Of a DNA stretch of 41,434 nt, positions 40,628 to 41,434 are shown one piece after another. Source of the stretch: Verrucomicrobiota bacterium (GTDB lineage Bacteria; Verrucomicrobiota; Verrucomicrobiia; Opitutales; Opitutaceae); the NCBI GenBank assembly GCA_028293565.1, contig JAQGON010000116.1:1-41434 (forward strand). The letters run 5' to 3'. The notes beneath the pieces are model-generated. The model worked only from the letters and a program-made list of their open reading frames with translations. It did no database searches and was not told the origin of the DNA. The first letter of the stretch is position 1. Each line of letters begins with the position of its first letter. The translations under genes and the position numbers were made by a program.

Positions 40628-41434
40628 TCAGGTTGAAAGCAGAGGTTCCGCCGGCGGCTGCGCGGAGAGCAGCCGCTCGAGGGTTTCGGCCAGGTCCGTC
40701 CTCGTCTCGCACCGCGCGACGACCGATCCGTCCGCGTGATGGATCTCGGCGGGAAAATTCCCGGGATCTTTCCGCGCCTGGAGGTCGTTGTGCACGACCC
40801 AGTCGATGGCGGCATGGTCGAACAGCGCGCCCACGGCCGCGCGCACCGCGGCCGCATCCGCGCCCGACGTCAGCTTGAACGCCACAATCCGCACCGCGGG
40901 GTTCCGGCTCCTCGCGCGGAGCGATTCCACGAGCTTCGGCGTGCGGCGCAGATGGAGCACCGGCGCGCGGTCCGAAGCGAGCTTGCGCGGCATCGCCGTC
41001 ACCGCCGCGCCGTTGGTCTCGACCGCTTCGACCGCAAAGTCCGCCACCGCCGCCGCATGGATGATCGCATCGAACTCCTCCGCCGCCAGCCGGCGCGCCA
41101 GCGCGGCGTCGAGCTCCGCCGCGGAACCAAACGTCTCGTCGATCACCGGTCCCGCGGCGTCCGCCGATCCGCGGCCGCGAAGCAGCACGACGTGGTGGCC
41201 GCATCGCGCAAAATGGGAGGCGATGCCGGCGCCGGTCAGGCCGGAGCTCAGGTTCGTGAGCACGCGGACGTCATCGATCGGCTCCGCGGTCGGACCGCTC
41301 GTCACGAGCACGCGAAGCATGCGGGCCGGCCGGGCCAGCGCCGCCTCGATGAACATCACGATCTCGTCCGGTTCCGCCAGCCGTCCCGCGCCAAGGTCTC
41401 CGCAGGCGGTCCGTCCTCTTCCCACCGGAATGAA
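40628..41434 (-). CDS. coaBC: Bifunctional CoaBC (phosphopantothenoylcysteine decarboxylase/ligase), 3' part
   Basis: 268 residues are visible and the gene runs off the window. The first residues (FIPVGRGRTACGDLGAGRLA, then EPDEIV) are the end of the CoaC decarboxylase domain, including the Cys of the ACGD motif that is catalytic in E. coli Dfp. From about VLVTSGPTAEPIDDVRVLTN the ligase (CoaB) domain follows, with NLSSGLTGAG, AAVADFAVE, VAFKLTSGAD and VHNDLQARK. VAFKL and HNDL differ from the GFAAET and ANDV of the E. coli-type ligase and resemble the FKL form seen in monofunctional ligases. A GTG at 41425 could be mistaken for a start, but it lies inside the CoaC domain. Confidence 0.9.
   Translation of the reverse strand, partial: FIPVGRGRTACGDLGAGRLAEPDEIVMFIEAALARPARMLRVLVTSGPTAEPIDDVRVLTNLSSGLTGAGIASHFARCGHHVVLLRGRGSADAAGPVIDETFGSAAELDAALARRLAAEEFDAIIHAAAVADFAVEAVETNGAAVTAMPRKLASDRAPVLHLRRTPKLVESLRARSRNPAVRIVAFKLTSGADAAAVRAAVGALFDHAAIDWVVHNDLQARKDPGNFPAEIHHADGSVVARCETRTDLAETLERLLSAQPPAEPLLST

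Noticed and set aside
41425-41425. GTG at 41425 as the start of a monofunctional CoaB.
   Set aside because: The codons before it (FIP) and after it (ACGD motif) belong to the CoaC domain, so the gene continues past the window.

Overview
The window is a GC-rich bacterial chromosome segment with no rRNA, tRNA, CRISPR array, phage or recognisable transposase. Its conserved core is bacterial housekeeping: pgsA, coaD, rimO, mpl, nadB/nadC/nadA, coaX and coaBC. Gram-negative features are also present: a TonB-dependent receptor, a MacA-type periplasmic adaptor and many exported proteins. Together with the dense palindromic intergenic repeats and the scarcity of Shine-Dalgarno sequences, this gene set suggests a member of the Verrucomicrobiota, probably Opitutaceae-like. 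That assignment is an inference from gene style, not from a marker gene.

Layout: 1-260 is the 5' part of pgsA (minus strand), followed by coaD. 1161-4637 encodes a MacA/MacB-type export system with its ATPase and permease as separate genes and no TolC gene beside it. A TPR lipoprotein-like or periplasmic protein follows. 6058-8619 is an ATPase-permease-binding protein ABC importer of the NitT/TauT/ThiY type. Next come a lipase-maturation-factor-like membrane protein, a Trm13/GSTCD-like methyltransferase, an Rsm22-like ribosome-associated methyltransferase-fold protein, a tiny 32-residue basic protein with its own terminator, and rimO. mpl and a type IB topoisomerase lie on the minus strand.

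The most distinctive accessory block is 17487-25856: a LysR regulator, a TonB-dependent receptor with a tandem operator-like repeat in front of it, and three consecutive paralogous amidohydrolases of the ATZ/TRZ type. Each amidohydrolase has a signal peptide. I read this as an uptake-and-hydrolysis locus for an unidentified, probably nitrogen-containing, small molecule. It is the best candidate here for an undescribed system.

25857-36002 is looser. It holds exported hypotheticals, a 202-bp tandem duplication, an exported protein made only of an asparaginase-like C-terminal domain, a frameshifted VOC/PhnB-type gene, a TPR protein, a single-domain response regulator, a DUF2726 protein, a PEBP-family protein and a SulP transporter. 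36207-41434 (all minus strand) is a cofactor cluster in the order coaBC-coaX-nadA-nadC, tightly packed or overlapping, with nadB just downstream. It couples CoA and NAD synthesis.

At least five families of short palindromic repeats are scattered between the genes. In several places a repeat arm supplies, or sits within a few bases of, the stop codon of the adjacent gene: the Rsm22-like gene, mpl, sulP, nadC and the asparaginase-like gene. This suggests that the repeats settle at 3' ends and have reshaped several protein C termini.
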